Source: JAFGUF01 sp040883315
Lineage (GTDB): Bacteria; Bacillota; Clostridia; Christensenellales; UMGS416
Direction: 5' to 3'
DNA length: 64,000 nt
Assembly: GCA_040883315.1 (NCBI GenBank)
Contig: JBFLKU010000019.1
Span: 124,001 to 188,000, forward strand
Shown: one piece after another, positions 27,522-35,882 of the stretch
How the letters are laid out: each line of letters begins with the position of its first letter
Position numbering within the stretch: position 1 is the stretch's first letter
Made by a program: the position numbers and the translations under genes
The notes under the pieces: generated by a model
What the model was told of the DNA's origin: nothing
The model's database searches: none
Seen by the model: the letters and a program-made list of their open reading frames with translations, nothing else

Positions 27522-27926
27522 TTATTCAGCAGAGTTCTTAATTCTCTCTACTAGCTCCTTTACCTTTATCTCTATCTGATCTCTTGTTTTTCTAAATTCA
27601 TCTATGCTCTTTCCTGATGGGTCATCCAGCCCCCAGTCCTCTTTATGAGCACCTTTTATTATAGGACATTGTACTCCGCAGCCCATTGTAATCACATAGT
27701 CCAAATCCTGTGGTATATCTTTTATAAGCTTAGGATATTGATTTGATACATCAATACCAGCCTCTTTCATCACTTCCACAGCCAGTGGCTTCACTTCCGG
27801 GTATTCTTCGCTTCCAGCAGAATAAGATTCCATGACATCCTCACCAAAATAACGCCCAAAGCCTTCTGCCATTTGTGATCTGCATGAATTGTGCACACAT
27901 ATAAAAGCTACTTTCTTTTTACTCAT
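27522..27926 (-). CDS. arsC: thioredoxin-coupled arsenate reductase
   Basis: The 134-residue enzyme has a low-molecular-weight phosphatase fold. The P-loop VHNSCRSQ gives Cys10-x5-Arg16. The other two cysteines of the relay lie in MGCGVQCP (about 82 and 86), and DDPSGKSIDEFRKTRDQI is the family C-terminal block. It reduces arsenate to arsenite with thioredoxin. The start overlaps the arsR stop by 8 bases. Confidence 0.92.
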   Translation of the reverse strand: MSKKKVAFICVHNSCRSQMAEGFGRYFGEDVMESYSAGSEEYPEVKPLAVEVMKEAGIDVSNQYPKLIKDIPQDLDYVITMGCGVQCPIIKGAHKEDWGLDDPSGKSIDEFRKTRDQIEIKVKELVERIKNSAE

Positions 27927-28305
27927 TGTTGCCTCCCATTATTTTTTCAACCTCTACTTTGCAAGCGGTCAAATCCTTGCAGCAGTATTCGCTGGATTTA
28001 TATCTTTGCAAACGAATTGCATCATCTTTCAGCATACTATCTGTTTCAGCTACTTTTTGTATGTAGTCAAGCAGCAGGGAATTATTCGCTGCAAACTCTT
28101 TCGATACCTCGTAATATACCCATTGTGCCTCATGCTTATCTTCGATTATTCCTACGAGATTTAGCCTGGACAAGTGCCTTGATACTGCCGAAATAGACAT
28201 CTGCAGCACATTGCTAAGCTCTGTGACACAAAGCCTGCCGCTAATTAACAAATTTATAATTCTTACTCTGGAATAGTCTCCTATCGCCTTGAAAATCTTT
28301 TCCAT
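27919..28305 (-). CDS. arsR: ArsR-family repressor of the arsenic operon
   Basis: From ATG 28305 (AAGG 7 bases upstream; an adjoining TTG is rejected) the protein has 128 residues. It has a winged helix (GDYSRVRIINLLISGRLCVTELSNVLQMSISAVSRHLSRL) and a C-terminal EYCCKDLTACK with three cysteines. A cysteine in helix 3 (LCVTEL) plus the C-terminal set could bind As(III). It is first of arsR-arsC-permease-thioredoxin. Confidence 0.9.
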   Translation of the reverse strand: MEKIFKAIGDYSRVRIINLLISGRLCVTELSNVLQMSISAVSRHLSRLNLVGIIEDKHEAQWVYYEVSKEFAANNSLLLDYIQKVAETDSMLKDDAIRLQRYKSSEYCCKDLTACKVEVEKIMGGNNE

Positions 28306-28325
28306 CAATTTACCTTCATTTTCTT

Positions 28326-28345
28326 ATTTGCGCCTTTACGCAAAT
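28326..28345 (-). promoter_or_regulatory. operator of the arsenic operon
   Basis: ATTTGCG and CGCAAAT form an inverted repeat with a 6-base centre. It covers the expected transcription start (about 28342), fitting self-repression by ArsR. Confidence 0.75.
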
Positions 28346-28348
28346 ACA

Positions 28349-28377
28349 ATAATACACCAACTTCTATTTCCTGTCAA
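28349..28377 (-). promoter_or_regulatory. promoter of the arsenic operon
   Basis: The consensus -35 TTGACA (28372-28377) and -10 TATTAT (28349-28354) are spaced by 17 bases, immediately upstream of the operator. Confidence 0.82.
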
Positions 28378-28405
28378 TATATCAAGTTAAAAATTTTTAA
28401 ACAAC

Positions 28406-28434
28406 TTGTTTTACAGTTAAAAATCAGTTATACT
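28406..28434 (+). promoter_or_regulatory. promoter of argS
   Basis: The -35 TTGTTT (28406-28411) and -10 TATACT (28429-28434) are spaced by 17 bases. It is divergent from the arsenic operon promoter, 28 bases away. Confidence 0.65.
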
Positions 28435-28473
28435 ACATAAAGAATTTGCAAAATGACATAAAGGTGAGAACGA

Positions 28474-30171
28474 ATGGATTATAAAAAATTAATTGCTGGT
28501 AAATTATCTGATTTAATCGAATTAAGCAATGAAGAAATTGAGGAAATGCTGGAAATCCCATCTAAAGCTGAAATGGGCGATTTTGCCCTACCCTGCTTTA
28601 AGCTTTCAAAGACCATGAGAAAAGCTCCTCCTATGATTTCTGATATGCTTGCAGAGCAATTAAAAACCGATGGGAACATTCAAAAAATACAAAGCGTAAA
28701 CGGCTATTTAAACTTTTATTTAAATAAAGCAAATGCTAGTGCAGATATTTTGAGCAAAATAATGGATTCGAATGAACAATACGGCGGCAGCGACATCGGA
28801 AAAGATAAGACTATTTGTCTGGATTATTCATCTATTAACATCGCAAAACCTATGCACATAGGTCACTTATCAACCACAGTTATTGGCAACTCGCTAAACA
28901 GAATTTATAAGCATCTAGGCTATAATACAATAAGTATCAACCATCTTGGTGACTGGGGCACACAATTCGGCAAGCTAATTGTTGCCTACAAATTATATTC
29001 ATCCAAAGAGCAAGTTGAGCAAGGCGGAATTGCCGAGCTAACACGCATATACGTGCAGTATCATACAGACGCAGAAGAAAACGAAGCAATGGATGATGAA
29101 GCTCGTGCATGGTTCAAAAAGATAGAAATGGGCGACAAAGAGGCTCTAGAACTGTTTGGGCTATTCAAGGAAATAACTTTAGAAGAAGTAAACAAACTAT
29201 ATGATATGCTTGAAATAAAATTTGACAGCTACAACGGAGAAGCATTTTATCAAGATAAAATGGAACCAATCATAGGTGAACTAAAGGAAAAAAATCTTTT
29301 AGTGGAAGACCAAGGCGCAATGGTAGTAAAGCTGGATGAATACAATATGCCCCCATGCATGATATTAAAAAAAGACGGAGCCACTTTATATTCCACTCGC
29401 GATATCGCCGCAGCTCAATATCGTAAAGATACTTATGATTTCGATAAATGCCTATATGTAACCGCATATCAGCAGGATTTGCATTTCAAACAATTTTTCA
29501 AAGTCATTGAGCTAATGGGCAAAGATTATTATAATGACTTAGTTCATGTAAACTATGGCTATGTAAGCATGGAAGAAGGTGCAATGTCCACCCGTAAAGG
29601 AAACATAATTAAGCTGAAAGATTTATTAAACAGATCTGTAGAGAAGTCATTGCAAATAGTCAACGAGAAGAACCCTGACCTAGAGAACAAAGAAGAAATT
29701 GCTACAACAGTTGGCATTGGTTCTGTTATATTCGCGGCGCTTAAAAATAATCGTATAAAAGATATCGTTTTCTCATGGGATAGTGCACTTAGCTTCGAAG
29801 GAGAAACTGCACCATACGTTCAGTATACCCACGCACGTTGTGCTTCAGTACTAGAAAAATCAGATGTTTTACTAGATGGAGATGCAGACTATTCTACACT
29901 TGATAATCAAGATGCGAACAAAGTGATAACCTTGCTTCGTGATTTTCCAGAAGTGGTGCAAAATGCTGCTGAGAAATACGAGCCTTCACTAATAACACGG
30001 CATGTTATAGAAATTGCTAAGGCATTTAATAAATATTATTTCGAGCATAGGATTATAGATGAAGATGGCGATGAAAAGGTGCGTGCACGTCTTATACTTT
30101 CAAAGTGTACAAAGCAGGTAATAAAAACCGGATTATATTTAATCGGCGTAAAAGCGCCGGATAAAATGTAA
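28474..30171 (+). CDS. argS: arginyl-tRNA synthetase
   Basis: The 565-residue class I synthetase has an N-terminal Add-1 domain, the HIGH motif in AKPMHIGHLSTT (about 126-137), a KMSKS-like MSTRKGN loop near 370 and a C-terminal anticodon-binding helical domain (TAPYVQYTHARCASVLEKS, then LITRHVIEIAKAFNKYYFEHRI). It charges tRNA-Arg. It ends 9 bases before tRNA-Ser. Confidence 0.96.
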   Translation: MDYKKLIAGKLSDLIELSNEEIEEMLEIPSKAEMGDFALPCFKLSKTMRKAPPMISDMLAEQLKTDGNIQKIQSVNGYLNFYLNKANASADILSKIMDSNEQYGGSDIGKDKTICLDYSSINIAKPMHIGHLSTTVIGNSLNRIYKHLGYNTISINHLGDWGTQFGKLIVAYKLYSSKEQVEQGGIAELTRIYVQYHTDAEENEAMDDEARAWFKKIEMGDKEALELFGLFKEITLEEVNKLYDMLEIKFDSYNGEAFYQDKMEPIIGELKEKNLLVEDQGAMVVKLDEYNMPPCMILKKDGATLYSTRDIAAAQYRKDTYDFDKCLYVTAYQQDLHFKQFFKVIELMGKDYYNDLVHVNYGYVSMEEGAMSTRKGNIIKLKDLLNRSVEKSLQIVNEKNPDLENKEEIATTVGIGSVIFAALKNNRIKDIVFSWDSALSFEGETAPYVQYTHARCASVLEKSDVLLDGDADYSTLDNQDANKVITLLRDFPEVVQNAAEKYEPSLITRHVIEIAKAFNKYYFEHRIIDEDGDEKVRARLILSKCTKQVIKTGLYLIGVKAPDKM

Positions 30172-30180
30172 TATATAGCT

Positions 30181-30268
30181 GGAGAGATGACAGAGTGGCC
30201 GATTGTGGCGGTCTCGAAAACCGTTGTGCCGAAAGGTACCGGGGGTTCAAATCCCCCTCTCTCCGCCA
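30181..30268 (+). tRNA. tRNA-Ser (CGA)
   Basis: This is a class II tRNA: acceptor GGAGAGA pairs with TCTCTCC, CCA is encoded, there is a long variable arm and the anticodon loop CTCGAAA sits on GCGGT/ACCGT. It probably shares the argS transcript. It is intact and directly precedes the mobile element, but no att duplication of its 3' end is visible in the window. Confidence 0.94.
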
Positions 30269-30308
30269 ATAGTTCTATTAGGACAAAAATTTAGCTCCTT
30301 GAGAGTAT

Positions 30309-30340
30309 AAAAGTACATCACTTATCGGTGATGTACTTTT
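30309..30340 (+). terminator. terminator of argS-tRNA-Ser
   Basis: AAAAGTACATCAC and GTGATGTACTTTT form a 13-base perfect stem. It is probably the last chromosomal feature before the mobile element. Confidence 0.82.
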
Positions 30341-30394
30341 ATATTATCATATATTAATTAACAAATAAAATTTCATTGCATTTTTTTAACTATA

Positions 30395-31993
30395 TTATAA
30401 CTCAATATATTCTTTTATCTCGTCTGCATATCTGTAATTAATTACAACGTTCCGTTCATTATCTACAGTAATACTATCAACAAAATCACAGACCATAGAT
30501 CTTGTTAATTTAGTAATTCCGTTATACCTATTAAAATGAACAAATAACTCTTCATTATGATGTTGATTCGTAGCAGTAACATCTACCAACTCTTTTTTCT
30601 TTTTTATACTGTCATCTATGCTATCTATTTGCTTATTATAAAAACTAATAATATCCTTGTATTCATCATTTGTTATTATATCAAGTTTTAAATCGTTATA
30701 CGTTCCTGTTTTCAATCCTTTAAGTTCAATTTGTTTCTTGCTAAGCATCGAAATCTCGGTTTCAAGCTTACTTATTCTCTTCCCTTTATTCTTGCTGTCT
30801 TTTGCAGCTAATATAGTATCAACATCTATCATTGATTTGATTAGCAAATTCAACGAAGATATTAATATTTCAGAAATCACTTCTTCTGAAATCAAATGAG
30901 ATAAACATACCGATTTCCCGAATTTCTTATAAGTTGAGCAAACAAAATTACTATATCTTTTATCAGCAGGTGATACAACACTGCGTTGCATTTGTTTTCC
31001 GCATTCTGCACACACAAGTAATCCGGCAAAAAGAGAAGGCTTAACTTCGCTAGTCGGCTTAACATTTTTCGTTATCATAGATTGAACTTGATTAAAAATC
31101 GTCTTATCAATTATTGCTTCATGCGTACCTTCTATCCTTACCCATTCATCTTTAGTTAATGGTATCCTCTTATTAACCTTATGGCTATAAGACTTTGTTC
31201 TGCCTTGTACCATATCACCTGTATAAATTGGTTGAGTTAATATCTTCTTTATGGTTGTAGATGTCCATTTAGAATTCGATTTAGTATCTTTACCCTCTTT
31301 ACTCTTCCTATATAAACTTGGGGTAAGAATTCTGTTTTGATTAAGAATTCGTGCTATCTCCGATTGGCTATGGTAATCAATGTATAAGCTGAATATCTGC
31401 TCTACAATTGACTTTACCTCTTCATCAATAATTAGCTTATGTTTATCCATGGTCGACTTCATATAGCCATATGGAGCCACTGCACCAACGAATTTACCTT
31501 CTTTCCGCTTAATGCTAAGGCTGATTTTAGTTGAATTAGAAACATCCTTTAAATACTGTTCGTTTAGCAAATTCATTAAAGGAACTTCTATACTATTCAT
31601 TCGTTCAGGGTCAGCTACACTATCAATATTATCAAGCATAGCAATAAACCTAACACCTTTGCTTGGAAAGAATTTTTCTAAATAATAATCACCTTCAATA
31701 TGCTCTCGACCAAATCTCGATAAATCCTTTACAATAACACAGTTTATAATGCCTTTTTCGATATCTTTAATCATCTGCTGAAATGCAGGGCGGTCAAAAC
31801 TACCGCCTTTGCATCCATCATCCTCATATACTTGTATTATATTTAATAAGTTATTGTCGCAATATTCCCTCAATAAAGTAATTTGATTAGTTATGCTGTC
31901 ATGTTCTGATTTGCTGTGCTCTTCTTCAGATATTCTTACATATATAGCTGTGTTCCATTCTGCTAAAAGTTGTTTCTTCTCATTTTGCAGCAT
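30395..31993 (-). CDS. large serine recombinase 2
   Basis: The 532-residue recombinase has a resolvase domain with nucleophile Ser22 in IYVRISEEE and FGREHIEGDYYLEKFF, a recombinase domain (APYGYMKSTMDKHKLIIDEEVKSIVEQIFSLY), a zinc ribbon (CAECGKQM, then C-x10-C) and a coiled coil with a C-terminal tail. It catalyses integration and excision through a 5'-phosphoserine link. It overlaps the upstream recombinase gene by 14 bases, so both are made together. Confidence 0.92.
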   Translation of the reverse strand: MLQNEKKQLLAEWNTAIYVRISEEEHSKSEHDSITNQITLLREYCDNNLLNIIQVYEDDGCKGGSFDRPAFQQMIKDIEKGIINCVIVKDLSRFGREHIEGDYYLEKFFPSKGVRFIAMLDNIDSVADPERMNSIEVPLMNLLNEQYLKDVSNSTKISLSIKRKEGKFVGAVAPYGYMKSTMDKHKLIIDEEVKSIVEQIFSLYIDYHSQSEIARILNQNRILTPSLYRKSKEGKDTKSNSKWTSTTIKKILTQPIYTGDMVQGRTKSYSHKVNKRIPLTKDEWVRIEGTHEAIIDKTIFNQVQSMITKNVKPTSEVKPSLFAGLLVCAECGKQMQRSVVSPADKRYSNFVCSTYKKFGKSVCLSHLISEEVISEILISSLNLLIKSMIDVDTILAAKDSKNKGKRISKLETEISMLSKKQIELKGLKTGTYNDLKLDIITNDEYKDIISFYNKQIDSIDDSIKKKKELVDVTATNQHHNEELFVHFNRYNGITKLTRSMVCDFVDSITVDNERNVVINYRYADEIKEYIEL

Positions 31994-33686
31994 AGCTTCC
32001 TCCTATATTGGTATATGAATCATTAACGTGATTCTCTGCATAAGTGAGCAGTTTATTAAATTGATCATGATGCTTAAAAACTATTTTTATGTTCTTATCC
32101 TTTGTAATATATATGTTATCTATAAATAGTAAAATAATCTCTCGATTTAAACTTTTAATATATCCACCTTTAACAATATTCTCTAACCATTGAAATTGAT
32201 TATTTCTTATATCTTCATCAATTTTCTTTTCACTGATAAGTGCTTCAATTTCTGTTTTTATTTTTTCAGTCTGTGTATCATAAGTTTTCTTCGTGAATAA
32301 ATACTCCTGTTTAGATAGAACATCTAATTTCCAATCAGAATAAATACTTACTTTTAATAATTTTAATCTCTCAATTTCATTTTGCTTTTTTGATATGAGT
32401 TTATCATAATTTAATGAATGTTTTTGAATGCTTTTACTTTGATTTATCTGCTCTATAACTCTTTTAATATTTACCAAAGATTGAATTTGTGCATTAATAC
32501 TGGCCAATACAATTGAATATATTTGTTCATGCTTAATACTATGGGAAAATCGACATATTACACTACCCCTTTGGTTATATGATTTGCATTTGTAATAAGT
32601 GTACCATTTACCCTTTTGAAAAGTACTGTTTCTTATCATTGGTGATTTGCAATCCTCACAACGCAGCAATCCTGAAAACAAATGCACTTTTTCGTCCCTG
32701 TTGCAAGTTTTTACACATTTGCTTTTTAAAAGTTCCTGAACCTTACTAAACTTCTTTTTATCAATGATTGGCTCATGCATATCATATACAATAATATAAT
32801 CTTTTTCTTCTAAATAAATTGCTTTTCTATTTTTATAATCCCTGGTTGTTCTTTTCCTTTGAACTACAGCTCCTATATATGCTTTGTTTGTGATTATGTC
32901 GCTTATTGCATTTGGTTTCCAGCCACAGTTATCTCTTACTGTATCATCTGAATAATATAGAGAACCATATTTTCTATAGTCTTTTCTTATCATTATACCC
33001 AGCATATTTAGCCTTTGAGCTATTCTTACCATTCCATAGCCTTCTAAATACCAGTCAAATATCTTTCGTACTATTCCGGCAGCTTCTTCATCAATTATTA
33101 ATTTGTATTTATTATTTGGGTCTTTTTTATAACCAAATGGTGCTAGTGGCGAAATATACTTTCCTTCTCTCCTCTGCATATTCTTCGTTGCACGAACTTT
33201 TTTAGATATATCCTGGCTGTTCTTATCATGTGCCAAGCTTTTAACTCTTACTATTAAACTATTAATTTCATTCGGATTTTTATAACTATCCAGTCTGTCT
33301 ATAATTGAAATAAATCTACAGTTATACTGTGGTAAAATATGTTCAATATATTTTCCAACTCCAATGTAGTCTCTTCCTAGTCTTGATAAGTCCTTAATAA
33401 CTATGCAATTAATAGAATTATCTTTTATCTTATTTATCATTTGTTGAAATGCAGGTCTATTGAAATTTGTGCCTGTTTCGTCTTCGTCTATAAAATAATC
33501 AAAATCAACAAATTCTTCATGTTCTTCAACATATCTACTTAAAAGTTTCTTCTGATTAACTACACTGTCACTTTCGGCTTTATCACCGTCTTCTCTTGAA
33601 AGTCTTATATATAACCCGACTTTCCATTCGTTTTTAAATATTTGTTCTTGGACTTGTTCATCTGTATAAAATTGTTTTCTTGCCAT
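31980..33686 (-). CDS. large serine recombinase 1
   Basis: The 568-residue recombinase has catalytic Ser30 in LYIRLSREDGD, LSRLGRDYIGVGKYIE, the recombinase domain (APFGYKKDPNNKYKLIIDEEAAGIVRKIFDWYLEG), a zinc ribbon (CEDCKSPM, then C-x10-C) and a long Lys-rich coiled coil near 420-500. It is clearly a diverged paralogue of the next gene. Elements with two adjacent large serine recombinases are much less common than single ones; whether both act or one is a directionality or partner subunit is open. Confidence 0.92.
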   Translation of the reverse strand: MARKQFYTDEQVQEQIFKNEWKVGLYIRLSREDGDKAESDSVVNQKKLLSRYVEEHEEFVDFDYFIDEDETGTNFNRPAFQQMINKIKDNSINCIVIKDLSRLGRDYIGVGKYIEHILPQYNCRFISIIDRLDSYKNPNEINSLIVRVKSLAHDKNSQDISKKVRATKNMQRREGKYISPLAPFGYKKDPNNKYKLIIDEEAAGIVRKIFDWYLEGYGMVRIAQRLNMLGIMIRKDYRKYGSLYYSDDTVRDNCGWKPNAISDIITNKAYIGAVVQRKRTTRDYKNRKAIYLEEKDYIIVYDMHEPIIDKKKFSKVQELLKSKCVKTCNRDEKVHLFSGLLRCEDCKSPMIRNSTFQKGKWYTYYKCKSYNQRGSVICRFSHSIKHEQIYSIVLASINAQIQSLVNIKRVIEQINQSKSIQKHSLNYDKLISKKQNEIERLKLLKVSIYSDWKLDVLSKQEYLFTKKTYDTQTEKIKTEIEALISEKKIDEDIRNNQFQWLENIVKGGYIKSLNREIILLFIDNIYITKDKNIKIVFKHHDQFNKLLTYAENHVNDSYTNIGGSYAAK

Positions 33687-33780
33687 AGTAAACGCTCCTA
33701 TTAGTATTTGTATTACTCAATAGGATTTTTTAGTGCCATAATCAATTTAGCACAAGTTTTCCTATATTCAAAATATAGAG

Positions 33781-33987
33781 CTATTTATTTATTATATGGT
33801 TTAACAATTTATCTTCTAGCTTTTCTTCGCCAGAAAATCTTATTTGTACTACTGTATTATTGTACTTATAACAATAAGGATTTCCAATTTGTGCAATAAA
33901 GCTCCTTATTCTTTCTTCTGTAGACGTTTCTAAATCAATACTTACATTTTTTATATCCTTTAAATCCTGTCTCTCTAATAATTCCAT
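33781..33987 (-). CDS. small recombinase-associated protein (DUF6870-like)
   Basis: This 68-residue protein starts at ATG 33987 with GGGGAG 5 bases upstream. The segment RIRSFIAQIGNPYCYKYNNTVVQIRFS, then EDKLLNHI, resembles small proteins regularly encoded just before serine recombinases in clostridial elements. It lies 94 bases upstream of recombinase 1 on the same strand. It may be a directionality or accessory factor, but this is inference from position. Confidence 0.6.
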   Translation of the reverse strand: MELLERQDLKDIKNVSIDLETSTEERIRSFIAQIGNPYCYKYNNTVVQIRFSGEEKLEDKLLNHIINK

Positions 33988-34016
33988 CAATACTCCCCTT
34001 TTTAAATAATATATGG

Positions 34017-34040
34017 ATGCGACACTATAATGTGTCGCAT
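34017..34040. repeat. 24-base perfect inverted repeat
   Basis: ATGCGACAC and GTGTCGCAT flank TATAAT. It lies just upstream of the small recombinase-associated gene. It could be an operator that hides a -10 box or a recombinase binding site. Confidence 0.6.
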
Positions 34041-34342
34041 AGTATATATCTTTTAGATTTGTTTTCTTATCATTTTAAGTTGTTTATTAACACATAGGAA
34101 TTCCACCTCGCCCATTTTTAGAAGAATAAACTTCATCGTATAGCCGACCAACGTTTAGCATGTTAGCTGCCTGCCTTTCATCGCAATATGATATTCAGTT
34201 TCACACTTGAATATTTCGCTCATTTCTTGGCAAATTCTATCGCTGCAGATGTACACCCACAGCAGACAGCATGTACTTAAAATGATTTGCTATTTAATTT
34301 TCAAGGTGCCATTTTTGACGGGCAAATCTACATAAAATAAAA

Positions 34343-34373
34343 AGCCCCTCACTTATAAGCAGTGAGTAAGGCT
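34343..34373 (-). terminator. terminator-like hairpin past the MacB-like operon
   Basis: AGCCCCTCACT and AGTGAGTAAGGCT pair with one bulge around TATAAGC; T-rich tails follow in both directions (A-run at 34336-34343 and T-run at 34374-34379). Confidence 0.6.
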
Positions 34374-34583
34374 ATTTTTGACCCGTTTTAAATGATTGTT
34401 TAAAGTTTGTTCATAATTCCATAAATATAAATATACTAAAAAAGGTTAATGTGAAGACTCCAAATAATGTATAATTATTTTGCTATTATAACATAATATA
34501 CTTGCATAATATAGGAATTATAGTAATATTTTAAGTATATATATATATAATTATTTATTACTTCAAAAGCATTCTAGGAAAAG

Positions 34584-35867
34584 TTATCCCCTCACAGCTT
34601 CCAAAGCACTAAGCATAGTCGCCCGTCTTGCAGGGAAAAATCCTGCCGTCACACCGACGATAACCGCAATACCAATAGCAGATAAGTCCAGCCATAGAGG
34701 CATAATAAACTTCATCCCCGATTGAAATGACATTCCCAGAAAATTAACTGCATCGCCGTATGAAACAACAGCATAGCTAAATATATGTGCAATTATGCAG
34801 CCTGCTAATCCGCCTGCTGCACCGATTATTGCAGACTCTATCAAAAATAATGTGCGTATCTTAACGATAGATACCCCTATCACCTTCATCACACCGATTT
34901 CCTTTTTGCGCTCTATTATGCTAGTCATCATGGTGTTTGCTATGCCAATTGCAGATACTATAAGCGCAATCAATCCTATAAATAAAAGTTGCCCTTGCTG
35001 TGCTTTTTGCTGAGCTTTAAGTTCCGTTATCCATTCCGTGTTTGAATATGCCTCAAATCCATAGTCTCGTATAATATCTAGTATTTCCTGCACATCATCC
35101 ATGCTGTCTGCGTACACATATATAGTGTCGTACTCATTAATTGATAAATCTACTGCATTCGCCGTTTTATAGCTTTCGCTCAATACTTCCTGCGCCATCT
35201 CCAGACTAATATAAACATCTGAATTTTTGTAATATTCACTTTCATTTTTTAATATGCCCACAATCTCTGCCTTATATTTTTTAGATGTTGGGATTTCTTC
35301 ATCCTCCATTGCCTGTCTGCCTCCAAGATATAAATCGATAGTTGATGAGAGGAAGTCTATATTAGGTCCGGAATAATTACGCCCATATTCATCATCATTT
35401 TTAGCAAAGTTGCTGTATGCGCCTTCGCCCATCACTATCTGAACCATCGCACTATCAGGATTAATCAGCTGCCCTTCGTCTATCTCTGCATATTTATATA
35501 AATATTCTGCGGGAACTGCCGTTGCGTAAAAATAAGGTGCATAATATTCTCTGATTTCAGCATAAAAAATAATGCGCTTTTCCGGAATAACTAAATCCAC
35601 ATTTTCAATATTTAAAAAAGCATTTACAGCAGCATCATTAAGTTTGGCTGTGTTAAGCTCATTATATCCATCAGTATATACTTCTATTTTCTCTAAATCA
35701 GAATTATCAAGCATTTCATTAAACTGAACTAAATTAGTAAGTCCTAAAGAAATCATTATTACAATGCACGCAGTGCCTATAACCACACCTACGATAGTAA
35801 GAGCAGTTCGAGATTTTCTTCTATACAGATTTAGAATAGATAACTTTATTAAATCAATAAATTTCAT
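34584..35867 (-). CDS. MacB/FtsX-type ABC transporter permease
   Basis: This 427-residue protein has a first membrane helix at 20-43 (RRKSRTALTIVGVVIGTACIVIMISLG), a large extracytoplasmic MacB_PCD domain (about 45-285) and three C-terminal helices with the FtsX signature SIIERKKEIGVMKVIGVS and FPARRATMLSALEAVRG. MacB-type systems use mechanotransmission rather than classical transport. It works with the ATPase two genes upstream; the secreted membrane-anchored protein between them probably takes the place of an adaptor. Confidence 0.9.
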   Translation of the reverse strand: MKFIDLIKLSILNLYRRKSRTALTIVGVVIGTACIVIMISLGLTNLVQFNEMLDNSDLEKIEVYTDGYNELNTAKLNDAAVNAFLNIENVDLVIPEKRIIFYAEIREYYAPYFYATAVPAEYLYKYAEIDEGQLINPDSAMVQIVMGEGAYSNFAKNDDEYGRNYSGPNIDFLSSTIDLYLGGRQAMEDEEIPTSKKYKAEIVGILKNESEYYKNSDVYISLEMAQEVLSESYKTANAVDLSINEYDTIYVYADSMDDVQEILDIIRDYGFEAYSNTEWITELKAQQKAQQGQLLFIGLIALIVSAIGIANTMMTSIIERKKEIGVMKVIGVSIVKIRTLFLIESAIIGAAGGLAGCIIAHIFSYAVVSYGDAVNFLGMSFQSGMKFIMPLWLDLSAIGIAVIVGVTAGFFPARRATMLSALEAVRG

Positions 35868-35882
35868 TATATTTCACCAATA

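Larger units (their letters stand above)
33988..34583. other. gene-poor junction between integration genes and cargo
   Basis: No convincing gene is present. I see a perfect inverted repeat (34017-34040), a minus-strand 22-codon remnant (34152-34220, product beginning MSEIFKCETEYHIAMKG) without a ribosome site, a terminator-like hairpin (34343-34373) and the repeated word ATTTTTGAC on either side of it. It looks like a rearranged or degraded stretch. Confidence 0.55.
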
